In this document: positions 1 to 8,222 of the stretch, one piece after another
Layout: every line of letters starts with the position of its first letter
Position numbering within the stretch: the first letter of the stretch is position 1
NCBI RefSeq assembly: GCF_000972785.3
Contig: NZ_CP011253.3
Span: 2,666,001 to 2,730,000 of the forward strand
Source of the DNA: Pandoraea oxalativorans
GTDB lineage: Bacteria; Pseudomonadota; Gammaproteobacteria; Burkholderiales; Burkholderiaceae
Direction: 5' to 3'
DNA: 64,000 bases
Position numbers and translations under genes: made by a program
Notes under the pieces: generated by a model
Seen by the model: the letters and a program-made list of their open reading frames with translations, nothing else
Told to the model about the DNA's origin: nothing
The model's database searches: none

Positions 1-62
1 ACTTGGTCGTCGCTCTTCTTGGTCACGGTGCTTTCCTATCTAAAACATATTCGGTGTAGCAA

Positions 63-311
63 TCACTTTTCCGAACATCGGGGGATGCGATCCTGGCCGC
101 TCAACGAGCGTAACTGTTTCCAGCTCGATTTCGGACACGCTTTGGGCTTCCTGACAGGTATGCACCACGCCCTGTATGTGTCGACTTGCTTGTCCGTAAG
201 GCATTTGTCGAAATCCTTGATCCCAAGATATTTGGGTGGGAGAGCGGCAAAACCGTTTGTGAAGCCTGTCATCAAAGTCGTCGCAAACACGAAGTGTAAT
301 GAAAGTCGCAT
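63..311 (-). CDS. Small secreted cysteine-containing protein
   Basis: This 82-residue protein has an N-terminal hydrophobic stretch (about residues 4-22, ending FAALP) that looks like a signal peptide, so it is probably exported. The mature part is basic and has four cysteines, in DKCL, AWCIP, KACPK and PRCSE, which would fit two disulfides in the periplasm. A purine-rich gagggg lies just before the ATG. It starts 4 bases after the stop of the GlxA-type regulator and on the same strand, so the two are probably co-transcribed. I do not recognise the family. Signal peptide and cysteines are visible; export and disulfides are inferred. Confidence 0.6.
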   Translation of the reverse strand: MRLSLHFVFATTLMTGFTNGFAALPPKYLGIKDFDKCLTDKQVDTYRAWCIPVRKPKACPKSSWKQLRSLSGQDRIPRCSEK

Positions 312-314
312 GAT

Positions 315-1316
315 TCACCCCTCAATTCCAAAATGACTTCGAAACGCCGCAGGCGGCAATCCGTATTTCCGTTGGAAGGCCCGGCGCATTTGCTCGTCCG
401 ACGTGAATCCACATCGGTCGGCGATCAGTGAAATGCCGCTGGTGGTCGTCTCGAGCATCAATCTGGCTCGCGAAAGCCGTACGTCCTGTACGGCAGCGTA
501 CGGTGAGCACCCCATCGCAAGCTTGAAACGTCGCTGAAATGTTTGCGGCGTCTGGCCCATTTCGGCGGCCAGCGCTTCCACACTCCACCGCCTGTTCGGG
601 CTGACGGAAACCTTGGTCATCAGCGCCGAAAACGCCTGTGCCCCCGCGCTTTCCTGCATCAACAGCGTTTCGCTGAATTGCGCCTGCCCTCCCGGCCGTC
701 TCAGATAAACCACCAACTTCTTTGCAATCGAGGCCGCGACGCCGTAGCCGCAGTCGTTTTCGATAAGCGCCAGCGCGAGATCGATGCCCGCCGTTACCCC
801 TGCCGAGGTCCACACATTGCCGTCGTTGACGAAGATCGGTGTCATCTCGACGGCGATTCGGGGGTAAGCGGCCTGAAGTGCATCGCAGCGTCCCCAGTGA
901 GTCGTCGCGCGACGTCCGTCCAGCACGCCCGCGGCCGCCAGCAGAAAGGCACCGGTGCACACCGAGCAGAGCCGCCGGACAGTGGGTTGCGAGAGGGAAA
1001 TCGCGTCGGTGATGGCAATGTCGGCGCAAGCCGCGTCGACGCCGGGACCGCCCGGAACGATGACCGTATCCGCTTGCGCGAGACGCTCCAGCCCTTCGTC
1101 CACCAGAATGTCCGGCCCCGCACTGGCATGCACCCGACCGGGCCTCGCCGTGATCGTCGTCAGCACATACGGCGGATGGAGAGCGTCCCGGTTCGCCAGT
1201 GCGAAGACCTGCATCGGTCCGACCAGATCGAGCGGTTGATACCCGTCGTAGACAAGAAAAACGACGTTGCGCGGCGGCGGTGACGGAAAAGGCGGGGTTT
1301 TTGAGTTTTTTTCCAT
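315..1316 (-). CDS. GlxA-family transcriptional regulator (DJ-1/PfpI plus AraC HTH)
   Basis: The 333-residue protein has a DJ-1/PfpI amidase-like domain (about 16-190) followed by an AraC-type double helix-turn-helix (about 220-325, ending in the typical GFTSDEQMRRAFQRKYG segment). The nucleophile-elbow motif SVCTGAF places a Cys at residue 120, and a PGGPGVDAA loop precedes it. Proteins of this build are cytoplasmic activators that sense small metabolites, for example in choline/carnitine or amine catabolism. It is divergent from a DJ-1 enzyme gene 50 bases away, which is its most likely target. The ligand cannot be read from the sequence. Confidence 0.9.
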   Translation of the reverse strand: MEKNSKTPPFPSPPPRNVVFLVYDGYQPLDLVGPMQVFALANRDALHPPYVLTTITARPGRVHASAGPDILVDEGLERLAQADTVIVPGGPGVDAACADIAITDAISLSQPTVRRLCSVCTGAFLLAAAGVLDGRRATTHWGRCDALQAAYPRIAVEMTPIFVNDGNVWTSAGVTAGIDLALALIENDCGYGVAASIAKKLVVYLRRPGGQAQFSETLLMQESAGAQAFSALMTKVSVSPNRRWSVEALAAEMGQTPQTFQRRFKLAMGCSPYAAVQDVRLSRARLMLETTTSGISLIADRCGFTSDEQMRRAFQRKYGLPPAAFRSHFGIEG

Positions 1317-1366
1317 TCCTCGCTACCTAGAGTCGGATCGTTCACTTTCGCCGAGAGACCGATGTT
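1317..1366. promoter_or_regulatory. Divergent intergenic region between GlxA-type regulator and DJ-1 enzyme
   Basis: Only 50 bases separate the two divergent starts, so promoters and any operator for both genes must overlap here or reach into the coding regions. I see no clear -35/-10 pair. Function is inferred from position only. Confidence 0.35.
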
Positions 1367-2062
1367 ATGACGAATGCGCAACTCCGTGTGGGTGTGATGA
1401 TGTTTGCGGGCATGACCCAGCTCGATATGACCGGGCCTTTGGAAGTCCTGAGCGCCGTGCCCGGCTGGACGGTTGATCTCGTCGCCCCGACGATGTCGCC
1501 GGTGCTCTGCGGCAAAGGGTTTGCGTTCACGCCGACCGTCGACTTCGAGAACGCACCCCAGTACGACCTGCTCGTCGTACCCGGCGGTCCGGGGGTAGAC
1601 GACGCCATGCTTGACCGCACCATCGTTTCGTTCGCGCAGACGCAATCCTCTCACAGCCGTTACGTGTTCGGCATTTGTACCGGCTCCCTGCTCCTCGCCG
1701 CCGCAGGATGCCTCACCGGGCGTCGCGCCAGTTGTCATTGGCAAGCCGTCGAGTTCCTGCCGTACTTCGGCGTGATCCCGAGCCGGGACCGAATGACGAT
1801 CGACGGTCGCTTCTTTACCTCTGGCGGTGTGACTGCCGGGATCGACATGGCGCTCAAAGTCGTCGGTGAACTGGCGGGCGTCGACGTCGCACAGGGCATT
1901 CAACTGCTCATCGAATACGACCCGGAGCCGCCGTTTCAGGCGGGCGTCCCCGAGACAGCCCCCGCTGCCGTCGTCGAGCGTCTCACGGCGTCCACCGCCG
2001 CGCGTCGGGAGCGACGATTGCTAGCCGTGCTAAGCGCGTCGAAAGCGGCCGGGTTTGCATAA
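1367..2062 (+). CDS. DJ-1/PfpI family protein, isocyanide hydratase-like
   Basis: This is a 231-residue single-domain protein of the DJ-1/PfpI superfamily. It has PGGPGVDDAM (about 73-82) and the nucleophile elbow FGICTGSLL with Cys104, followed by a GRRASCHW segment like that of bacterial isocyanide hydratases and glyoxalase III-like relatives. Unlike its divergent neighbour it lacks the AraC domain, so it is probably a cytoplasmic enzyme and not a regulator. The pairing with a GlxA-type regulator suggests that the regulator controls it. The exact substrate is not determined; family membership is well supported. Confidence 0.85.
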   Translation: MTNAQLRVGVMMFAGMTQLDMTGPLEVLSAVPGWTVDLVAPTMSPVLCGKGFAFTPTVDFENAPQYDLLVVPGGPGVDDAMLDRTIVSFAQTQSSHSRYVFGICTGSLLLAAAGCLTGRRASCHWQAVEFLPYFGVIPSRDRMTIDGRFFTSGGVTAGIDMALKVVGELAGVDVAQGIQLLIEYDPEPPFQAGVPETAPAAVVERLTASTAARRERRLLAVLSASKAAGFA

Positions 2063-2960
2063 CGGCAAGGCAGGATTTAATGGTTGAGATCGATAAGCGC
2101 ATCTAAGCGCATACGACATGGCAGACAGGACGCGTCAAATGAAAGCAAATGACATGGTGTTAGACGATCAGACGTTTGCGCACGGCGCGCAAGGCGTGTC
2201 CGAAAAAACGGTCGACTGGCGAACGATTCTTCTGGCCAGCGTCGGCGGCGGACTGGAGTTCTACGACTTCATCGTGTACGGGATCTTCGCCCCTTATGTT
2301 GCGAAGTCCTTCTTCCCGACGGGCAATGGGGCGACGTCGATGATCGCGACGTTTGCTGCCTTTGCCGTCGGCTATCTCGCGCGCCCGCTTGGTGGGGTCG
2401 TTCTCGGTCACATTGGAGACAAGTTCGGACGTCGGCTGGCGTTCCAGCTCTCGCTCGTACTGATGACCGCGACCACGGCGGGGATGGCGCTCATGCCGTC
2501 TTATCAGACGATGGGGGTGACGGCGAGCATCGCGTTCGTGGCATTACGTTTTCTGCAGGGCGCGTGTATTGGCGGTGAATTACCCGGCGCGATTGCGTAC
2601 GTCGTCGAGTCGGCCCCCAGGAAAAGCGGATTGGCATGCGGCGTCATGTTTGCTTGCGTGAACTCGGGGAGCCTGCTGGCTGCAATCGTCAGCCTCGGTT
2701 TGCATGCGTGGCTGACGGACGCGCAGATGCTGGCTTATGGATGGCGGGCGGCGTTTCTCGTGGGCGGCGGACTCGGGGCTGTCGGCGCGTTGATGCGTAG
2801 CGGACTCAAGGAGACGGCACTCTTCCTGTCGATCAGACAACACAAGCGTACGAAGCTTCCGGCGGTTGAAGTCTTGCAACGTCACTGGTTTCAGGTCATC
2901 ACTACCATTGGCATCGTCGGGCTCAATCAGGCGCTCATTGCGCTGCTGAGCGTCGCGATG

Positions 2961-2965
2961 GTCCC
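2961..2965. repeat. Target-site duplication, left copy (gtccc)
   Basis: The 5-base gtccc directly abuts the left end of the IS and recurs at 4302-4306 directly after its right end. Five bases is the duplication size known for IS2. Confidence 0.9.
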
Positions 2966-2996
2966 TGGAGTTGACCCTGTAAAACCGGACACACCA

Positions 2997-3884
2997 TCAC
3001 ACTAAGGTTGCTGAATCCATCGAGCGCCGGAACTCGCGAGGCGAGCGGTATTTCAGCGCGCTATGGGGGTGCTTCTCGTTGTAATGCTCAAATGCAATGG
3101 CCAGATTGTGAGCAGCGGTTGCAGCATCCGGCTTCGGCATGAAGGCGACGTAGTCGCGCTTCATCGTTTTCACGAAGCTCTCGGCCATGCCGTTACTTTG
3201 CGGACTGCACACGGGCGTGGTCAATGGCTTTAGTCCGATGTTCATCGCAAACCGGCGCGTATCGTCAGCCGTATAGCCCGAACCATTGTCGCTCAGCCAC
3301 TCGATTTCGGACGGCGTATGCACCTCGTTGCCGAACCGATTTTCCACTGCGGCCAGCATCACGTCGCGCACAATGTCGCCGCTGTGGCCTGCTGTCGTCG
3401 CCGCCCAGCTCATCGCTTCTCGGTCGCAGCAATCCAGCGCAAACGTCACACGCAGCGGCTCGCCGTTGTCGCAGCGGAACTCGAAGCCGTCCGAGCACCA
3501 TCGCTGATTGCTGCGCGCGACGGCCACTTTGCCATCATGTCGACGGTGGGCTCGCGGCGCAATCGGTCGGCGCTGCGTCAGCAGCCCATGCGTTCGCATG
3601 ATGCGATAAATGCGCTTGGCATTGAACGGCGCCAGTCCAACTGCAACGCGCTCGTTGCGCAACGTGCCCCAAACCCGCCGGTAGCCATAGCTGGGCAAAT
3701 CGCCGACGACACGGCGGATTTCCTCGACTACAGTTTCGTCGTCGGTCGGCCTTGATTGCCGGCCATCGCGCCACGTCGCCGGACGCGACAGTCGTGCCGA
3801 TACGTTCGAGCGCGACACGCCGAGAACTTCACAGACCAGTTTCACTGGCCGTCCTCCGGCAGCAAGGGCGAGTGCGCTATCCAT
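2997..3884 (-). CDS. IS2-group transposase OrfB (InsD-like, DDE integrase core)
   Basis: This 295-residue frame has the rve integrase fold with the DDE residues in [19 protein letters not shown] and [19 protein letters not shown]. An HTH_21-like segment (about residues 50-100, including [14 protein letters not shown]) precedes the core. It closely resembles InsD of IS2. It is probably made mainly as an OrfAB fusion by -1 frameshifting from OrfA, since its own ATG overlaps the A7 run at 3884-3890. The catalytic residues are intact, so the enzyme could be active. Confidence 0.93.
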   Translation of the reverse strand: MDSALALAAGGRPVKLVCEVLGVSRSNVSARLSRPATWRDGRQSRPTDDETVVEEIRRVVGDLPSYGYRRVWGTLRNERVAVGLAPFNAKRIYRIMRTHGLLTQRRPIAPRAHRRHDGKVAVARSNQRWCSDGFEFRCDNGEPLRVTFALDCCDREAMSWAATTAGHSGDIVRDVMLAAVENRFGNEVHTPSEIEWLSDNGSGYTADDTRRFAMNIGLKPLTTPVCSPQSNGMAESFVKTMKRDYVAFMPKPDAATAAHNLAIAFEHYNEKHPHSALKYRSPREFRRSMDSATLV

Positions 3885-4207
3885 TTTTTTGCTCGGCTGT
3901 ATTCAACTGCTTCCCGGAGAATCTCGTTCTCCATTGTTTTTTTGCCGAGCATCCGTTGCAGCTCGCGAATCTGCTTGAGCGCATCAGCCAACTCCGATGC
4001 CGGAACCACTTCTTCGCCAGCCTTGACCGCTGACAGGCTACCGTCCTGGTACAGCTTGCGCCAGTGGAATAGCTGGTTCGGGTTCACGCCGTAATGGCGC
4101 GCGACCATTGAAACCGATTTTCCCGGTTCGAAACTCTCGCGAACCATCGACAGTTTCTGCTCCGCCGTCCAGCGACGCCGGCGCTCTGGGCCCGTCAACA
4201 CTTCCAT
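3842..4207 (-). CDS. IS2-group transposase OrfA (InsC-like, HTH)
   Basis: OrfA is a small DNA-binding protein with a helix-turn-helix (about residues 10-60 from [12 protein letters not shown], including [20 protein letters not shown]) and a leucine-zipper-like region (about 75-105, [20 protein letters not shown]). I chose the ATG at 4207 because InsC of IS2 begins at the equivalent Met; the open frame extends 10 codons further to 4237. Its 3' end overlaps OrfB by 43 bases in another frame. In IS2, OrfA alone represses the IS promoter and the fused OrfAB is the transposase. Confidence 0.9.
   Translation of the reverse strand: MEVLTGPERRRRWTAEQKLSMVRESFEPGKSVSMVARHYGVNPNQLFHWRKLYQDGSLSAVKAGEEVVPASELADALKQIRELQRMLGKKTMENEILREAVEYSRAKKWIAHSPLLPEDGQ
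3884..3890 (-). other. Slippery A7 run for OrfA/OrfB programmed frameshift
   Basis: On the transcribed strand the sequence is AAAAAAATG, and the last A with TG forms the OrfB start codon. It lies in the OrfA/OrfB overlap at the place where IS2 uses an A-rich slippery site. A -1 shift here would fuse OrfA to OrfB. Confidence 0.7.
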
Positions 4208-4301
4208 CACTTCCTGCTTGGTGTTAGTCAAAAACACAGTCTTATGCCTACCCGTTATTGTAAGTGGGTCGCTGTGTCCGGTGTTTCATGGGGCCGCTCC
4301 A

Positions 4302-4306
4302 GTCCC
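4302..4306. repeat. Target-site duplication, right copy (gtccc)
   Basis: Second copy of the 5-base duplication. The transporter frame continues directly after it. Confidence 0.9.
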
Positions 4307-4956
4307 GTATCTGACGCAAGTCGCGATGTATTCGGCTGACGTGGCAAGCAAGCTTGTGATGTTCTCCATCGCCATCTTGTCGATCTTGATTGTGATCGTG
4401 GGATATCTCAGCGATTTCGTCGGCAAACCGACGCTCTACCTGATTGGTGCTTTGATGATTGCGGTGGGTGGGTATCCGTTCTACGTGTCGGTGGGGAGCG
4501 GTGCGATCAATCCCTATGTGCTCTTTGGCGTGGCGGCTCTTATCGTGTCATTGATTGCCGGGACGTTCGGCTCGCTTGCAGCCGATCTGTTTCCGACGAA
4601 CCTGCGGTTCAGTGGACTGGCCATTGCCTACAACGCTGCTGCGGCGCTGCTTGGCGGATTCACGCCGTTGGTGACTTCATTGCTCACCGGCCTCACACAA
4701 GACCACGCCGCGCCCGGCATTTTCATCGCTGCGGTGTCGGTCATCGGAGTAGTTTCGGTCGTCGCGATTCTTGTGGCGAAGCGGCGCAATGGCGGTGACA
4801 AGGCGACGCTGGGCTAAGCGAAAGTTCGGCCAGGCACGCACTTGTATTTGTCTCAGTTTCGGATTTGAAGGCAAATGACGATACTTCATTCACCGGTTGA
4901 CGCGACACAGCGAAAGTCGACCCACTCACTGAATCACGGATCAAGGAGAAACCATC

Positions 4957-5037
4957 ATGAACCCGATCGTCATCGCCGCAGCCCTGTACGGTCTCGCCGG
5001 ATCATTCGCCAACGACATCATCCGCTTGCTCAACTGA
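4957..5037 (+). CDS. 26-residue hydrophobic micro-protein
   Basis: The frame MNPIVIAAALYGLAGSFAND continues to IIRLLN and a TGA stop. It is preceded by an aaggag Shine-Dalgarno block (4943-4948) 8 bases before the ATG, among the best ribosome sites in this part of the window. The peptide is mostly one hydrophobic helix (about residues 4-18) with a short polar tail, so it could be a membrane micro-protein. It lies between the transporter remnant and the convergent LysR gene. No family is recognised. The coding call rests on the ribosome site and composition only. Confidence 0.45.
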   Translation: MNPIVIAAALYGLAGSFANDIIRLLN

Positions 5038-5067
5038 CTTCCGATTTAGCCGATTCGCCCCCCTGCC

Positions 5068-5994
5068 TCACTCCGGATAAAGCGCAGCGCACACCGCCAT
5101 GACCTGCGCGCGAAGCCAGCACTGCGCGGGGTCATGATCGAGGCGCGGGTGCCAGATTGCCGAGACATTGAATTCCGCTGTCTCAAATGGCAAAACAAAC
5201 GGTTGCAGGCCCTGGTCTGTCGCGTAGTTTGGCAAATGCGAATTGCCCAGGCAGGACCGGGGAATGACCGTTAGCAGGTCCGACTGGCGCACCAGTTGCA
5301 TCGCACTCGAGTAGGACGGTACAACGATAGGCAGCGCCCTCGTTTTCCCATCAAGCTCTAACGCTGCGTCGACCGGATTTTCAGCGTCGCCGGAGCGTGA
5401 AACCATCACATGACGAAAGGTCAGCCATTGCTCGATGGCGATCTGCTTTTTTCTCAGCACGGGATGTCCCTTGCGACACACGCCGACATACCGGTCGCGG
5501 AACAGCCGACGCGCGCGTACCTCCGGTGCCGACACCCTGACAACGCCAATTTCCAGATCGATCAAACCTTCCCTTAGCGGCTGAGCATTCCAGTCCGGCT
5601 TGGGCGTGAAGCGCAATTGAACGCCCGGCGCAGCGCGATGAATCCGCTCCACCAATGCCGCGCCAAGCAAGTCGATGAACCCTTCTCCCGCTCGCAAAGT
5701 GAAGCGCTGTTCGAGCGCGGCCGGATCGAATCGATATTCGGCCCGACTGAGCACCGCTTCGGCTTCGCGGGCCAGTGCCGGGATGCGTTGACTCAAACGC
5801 TCCGCGTAAGGCGTCAGCACAAGCGTTCGCCCCGCCTGCAACAGCAGACGGTCGCCGGTCGTCGCGCGCAGCCGTGTGAGCGTTCGGCTCATGGCGGAAA
5901 CGCTGATTTTCATGCGCTCAGCCGCTTTCGTGACGCTACGTTCACTTAGCAGGGCATCCAGCGCCGTCAGAAGATTGAGGTCGATTCGTGACAT
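5068..5994 (-). CDS. LysR-family transcriptional regulator
   Basis: The protein of about 308 residues has an N-terminal winged helix-turn-helix (from SRIDLNLLTALDALLSERSV, residues 1-60) and a LysR substrate-binding domain to the end. The ATG at 5994 gives the usual LysR start; a TTG at 6012 would add six residues. It is divergent from the SDR gene starting at 6124, which is its most likely target. The effector is unknown. The sequence is intact and of typical length. Confidence 0.88.
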   Translation of the reverse strand: MSRIDLNLLTALDALLSERSVTKAAERMKISVSAMSRTLTRLRATTGDRLLLQAGRTLVLTPYAERLSQRIPALAREAEAVLSRAEYRFDPAALEQRFTLRAGEGFIDLLGAALVERIHRAAPGVQLRFTPKPDWNAQPLREGLIDLEIGVVRVSAPEVRARRLFRDRYVGVCRKGHPVLRKKQIAIEQWLTFRHVMVSRSGDAENPVDAALELDGKTRALPIVVPSYSSAMQLVRQSDLLTVIPRSCLGNSHLPNYATDQGLQPFVLPFETAEFNVSAIWHPRLDHDPAQCWLRAQVMAVCAALYPE

Positions 5995-6123
5995 TCGCTC
6001 AGGATAATCCAAATGCCGCGATGCATGGCGTCAGACGCAAGTCACGATTGCAGGTAAGGCGTCTTGTGCAACCAAGCGGTGGGTTGGAAAATTCACCAGG
6101 TCAACCGGTCAAGGGAGAACACC

Positions 6124-6840
6124 ATGCGGACATTCATTGAACCTGTGCCCACCATCGTGCTCGTTGGCGCGTCGCGCGGCCTAGGGCATGCAATGGCCGT
6201 CGAATTCGTCAATCGCGGCTGGCGCGTTGTGGGGACCGTACGAGCAGGTCGCCAGGACACGCGACTTCACGACCTGGCCGCCGCGCACCCGGAACAAGTT
6301 GAGATCGAGACGCTGGATATCACGGTCCCTGAGCAGATCACGGCCTTGCACGAGCGGCTCGGGCAATGGAAATTCGACATTCTTTTCGTCAATGCTGGAA
6401 CGACGAACCCGGATCCGACGCAGACCATCGGTGAAGTTTCCACCGAGGATTTCGTGGACCTGATGATCACCAATGCGTTAAGTCCGATGCGGGTCGTGGA
6501 AAGCCTGTGTGATCTCGTGCCCACGGATGGCCTCATCGGCATCATGTCCTCGGGGCAAGGCAGCATTGCGGATAATGAATCCGGCCAGCGCGAGCTTTAT
6601 CGGGGCACTAAGGCTGCGCTGAACCAGTTCATGCGCAGCTTTGCGGCGCGTCAGGCAACGGCTACGAAGCGCGCCATGTTGCTCATCGCACCGGGCTGGG
6701 TGCGCACGGAGTTGGGTGGCCCCGAGGGACGCCTGTCGATTGAAGAAAGTGTCCCTGGTGTCGTGGATGTGCTTCTGGCAAAGCGCGGGCGACCGGGGCT
6801 CGAGTATCGGGATTACCGAGGGCAAACGGTTCGCTGGTGA
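6124..6840 (+). CDS. Short-chain dehydrogenase/reductase (SDR)
   Basis: This 238-residue protein has a Rossmann fold with the nucleotide-binding motif VGASRGLGHAM (about residues 13-23) and the catalytic YRGTK pair near residues 159-163. The ATG at 6124 is preceded by aagggag and removes 20 unlikely N-terminal residues from the longest frame. It probably reduces or oxidises a small carbonyl or hydroxyl compound with NAD(P) in the cytoplasm. It is divergent from the LysR regulator and convergent with the split lyase gene. The substrate cannot be inferred. Confidence 0.85.
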   Translation: MRTFIEPVPTIVLVGASRGLGHAMAVEFVNRGWRVVGTVRAGRQDTRLHDLAAAHPEQVEIETLDITVPEQITALHERLGQWKFDILFVNAGTTNPDPTQTIGEVSTEDFVDLMITNALSPMRVVESLCDLVPTDGLIGIMSSGQGSIADNESGQRELYRGTKAALNQFMRSFAARQATATKRAMLLIAPGWVRTELGGPEGRLSIEESVPGVVDVLLAKRGRPGLEYRDYRGQTVRW

Positions 6841-6880
6841 CAGCGACATCAGCCTCCGGTCCGCAGGCGTCAAAGCGATA

Positions 6881-6908
6881 TGCCGGACGACGCAGTCATC
6901 GTCCGGCA
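6881..6908. terminator. Perfect 10-bp hairpin between convergent genes
   Basis: The arms tgccggacga (6881-6890) and tcgtccggca (6899-6908) are perfectly complementary, with an 8-base loop. It lies in the gap between the SDR and the convergent lyase gene, so it may stop transcription from both sides. There is no U-tract on either strand. Confidence 0.5.
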
Positions 6909-8213
6909 GCGGCGAGCGTTTCGCGAACCTCAGTTCGTCGTCAAATACTTCCGAAAATCCCCGTCCAGCGACGCGAGTGCCCGATCGATGGTCTGGCGAT
7001 GGGTGTCGATCCACTTACCGTCGGCGCTCAGTTCGCTATCGGTGCGCGTCAGCATGCGCTTCATCTCGGCCGGTTGCGGGCCGCCGGACGTTGCACGATG
7101 TTTGACGATGGCGACCGGATCGAGCGTCGCGCGGAATTGCGCCTCGCTCATCGGCAGGTCTCCTGCGCTCACGTTCATCTCCGTGAGCGTCTGCCTGAAG
7201 ATGCGTTGGGCTTCCGAATACGGGAACTGGCTCGGACGCAGGTCGTGGGCCTTGGCGTAATCCACGATCTCCGACGCAAAGTGATGCCCTACGCGGAATG
7301 GCAGTCCATAGTCGCGCATCAGCACGTCGGCGACTTCCTGGGACGCCGTCCAGTCGCTGTCGAGTTCGTCGAGCGCGCGCTGCGGATCGATCACCAGTGC
7401 ATTGAGCACACGATCCCAGCGCTTGAGCAGCGCCGTCGTTTTGTCGAGCACCGCCATGTTTTCGTCGATGTGCTTCGCATCGCTCATTCCGGGCGGGATG
7501 TTGTGCGCGGTGATCGCACGTCCGACGCCGAGCGTCACCACCATCGACGCCGCCGTGCGGGTATCGTTGAGCAGCCCGGGGTTACGCTTCTGCGGCATGG
7601 CGCTTGAGACGTAGGTGTTGCCACCGCCTTCGCGCAGCAAGATCCACGGACGTGGCTGTGCATACTGCACCATCACGTCCTGCACAAACGCGGACGTATG
7701 CAACGCCATGCTCGTCGCCAGCGCGCCGATCTCCACCGGCAGGTCCGTCGCCGCGATCTGGGCGGCATCGTACGCGTTGTCGACCTTGTCAGCGAAGCCG
7801 AAGGCGTGCGCCATCTTGTCGCGATCGAGCGGCCAACTGGTGCCGTTGAGCACGGTGGTTCCCATCGGCGACAGATCCACCCGTGCATACAGCTCATGCA
7901 GACGTTGAGCGTCTCGCTGCAATCCGGCCACGTGCCCTAACAAATAGTGCCCGTAGCTGTTCGGCTGCGCTGCGACGCCATTCGTGTAATTGGGCACGAC
8001 GGTCGATTCGTACTGTTGCGCGAGTCGACGAAGCGTTGCCGTCGTCGTACGCAATTGGGCGGCGAGGACGAGCAACCGATCACGATACATCGCAGCGCGC
8101 ACGGTCGCGAGCATGTCCTGACTGGAGCGCCCGGCATGCAGCAGTGTCGCTTCGACGCCCGCCGCCTTGATCAGCAACGGCTCGAACGTGATCACCAGAT
8201 CAGGGCGCGCGCC

Positions 8214-8222
8214 GCCCGGCTG
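8214..8222. repeat. Target-site duplication, left copy (gcccggctg)
   Basis: The 9 bases directly precede the IS and recur at 9654-9662 after it. The IS256 family makes 8-9 base duplications. Confidence 0.88.

Larger units (their letters stand above)
2966..4301 (-). mobile_element. IS3-family insertion sequence, IS2 group (1336 bp)
   Basis: The element starts TGGAG and ends CTCCA, with imperfect terminal inverted repeats of about 28 bases that share the inner block ccggacaca. It is flanked by gtccc on both sides. It carries two overlapping frames, OrfA and OrfB, very like InsC and InsD of IS2, both on the minus strand and opposite to the transporter it interrupts. Length, ends, duplication size and gene order all match the IS2 group. 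It looks complete. Confidence 0.95.
2118..4817 (+). pseudogene. MHS-type major facilitator transporter, split by an IS
   Basis: The gene is interrupted after codon position 2965 by the IS at 2966-4301 and resumes at 4307. Joining 2118-2965 to 4307-4817 gives 1359 bases, an uninterrupted 452-codon frame whose junction reads AMVPYLTQVAMYSAD. The N-terminal half has GGGLEFYDF in the first membrane segment and GHIGDKFGRR in the first cytoplasmic loop, signatures of the metabolite:H+ symporter group (KgtP, ShiA, ProP). The C-terminal part carries the remaining hydrophobic segments. As it stands the 5' fragment ends in the IS after about 295 codons, so the transporter should be inactive. The start may be the ATG at 2139, which has an AGGA 8 bases upstream. 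Substrate is unknown. Confidence 0.9.
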
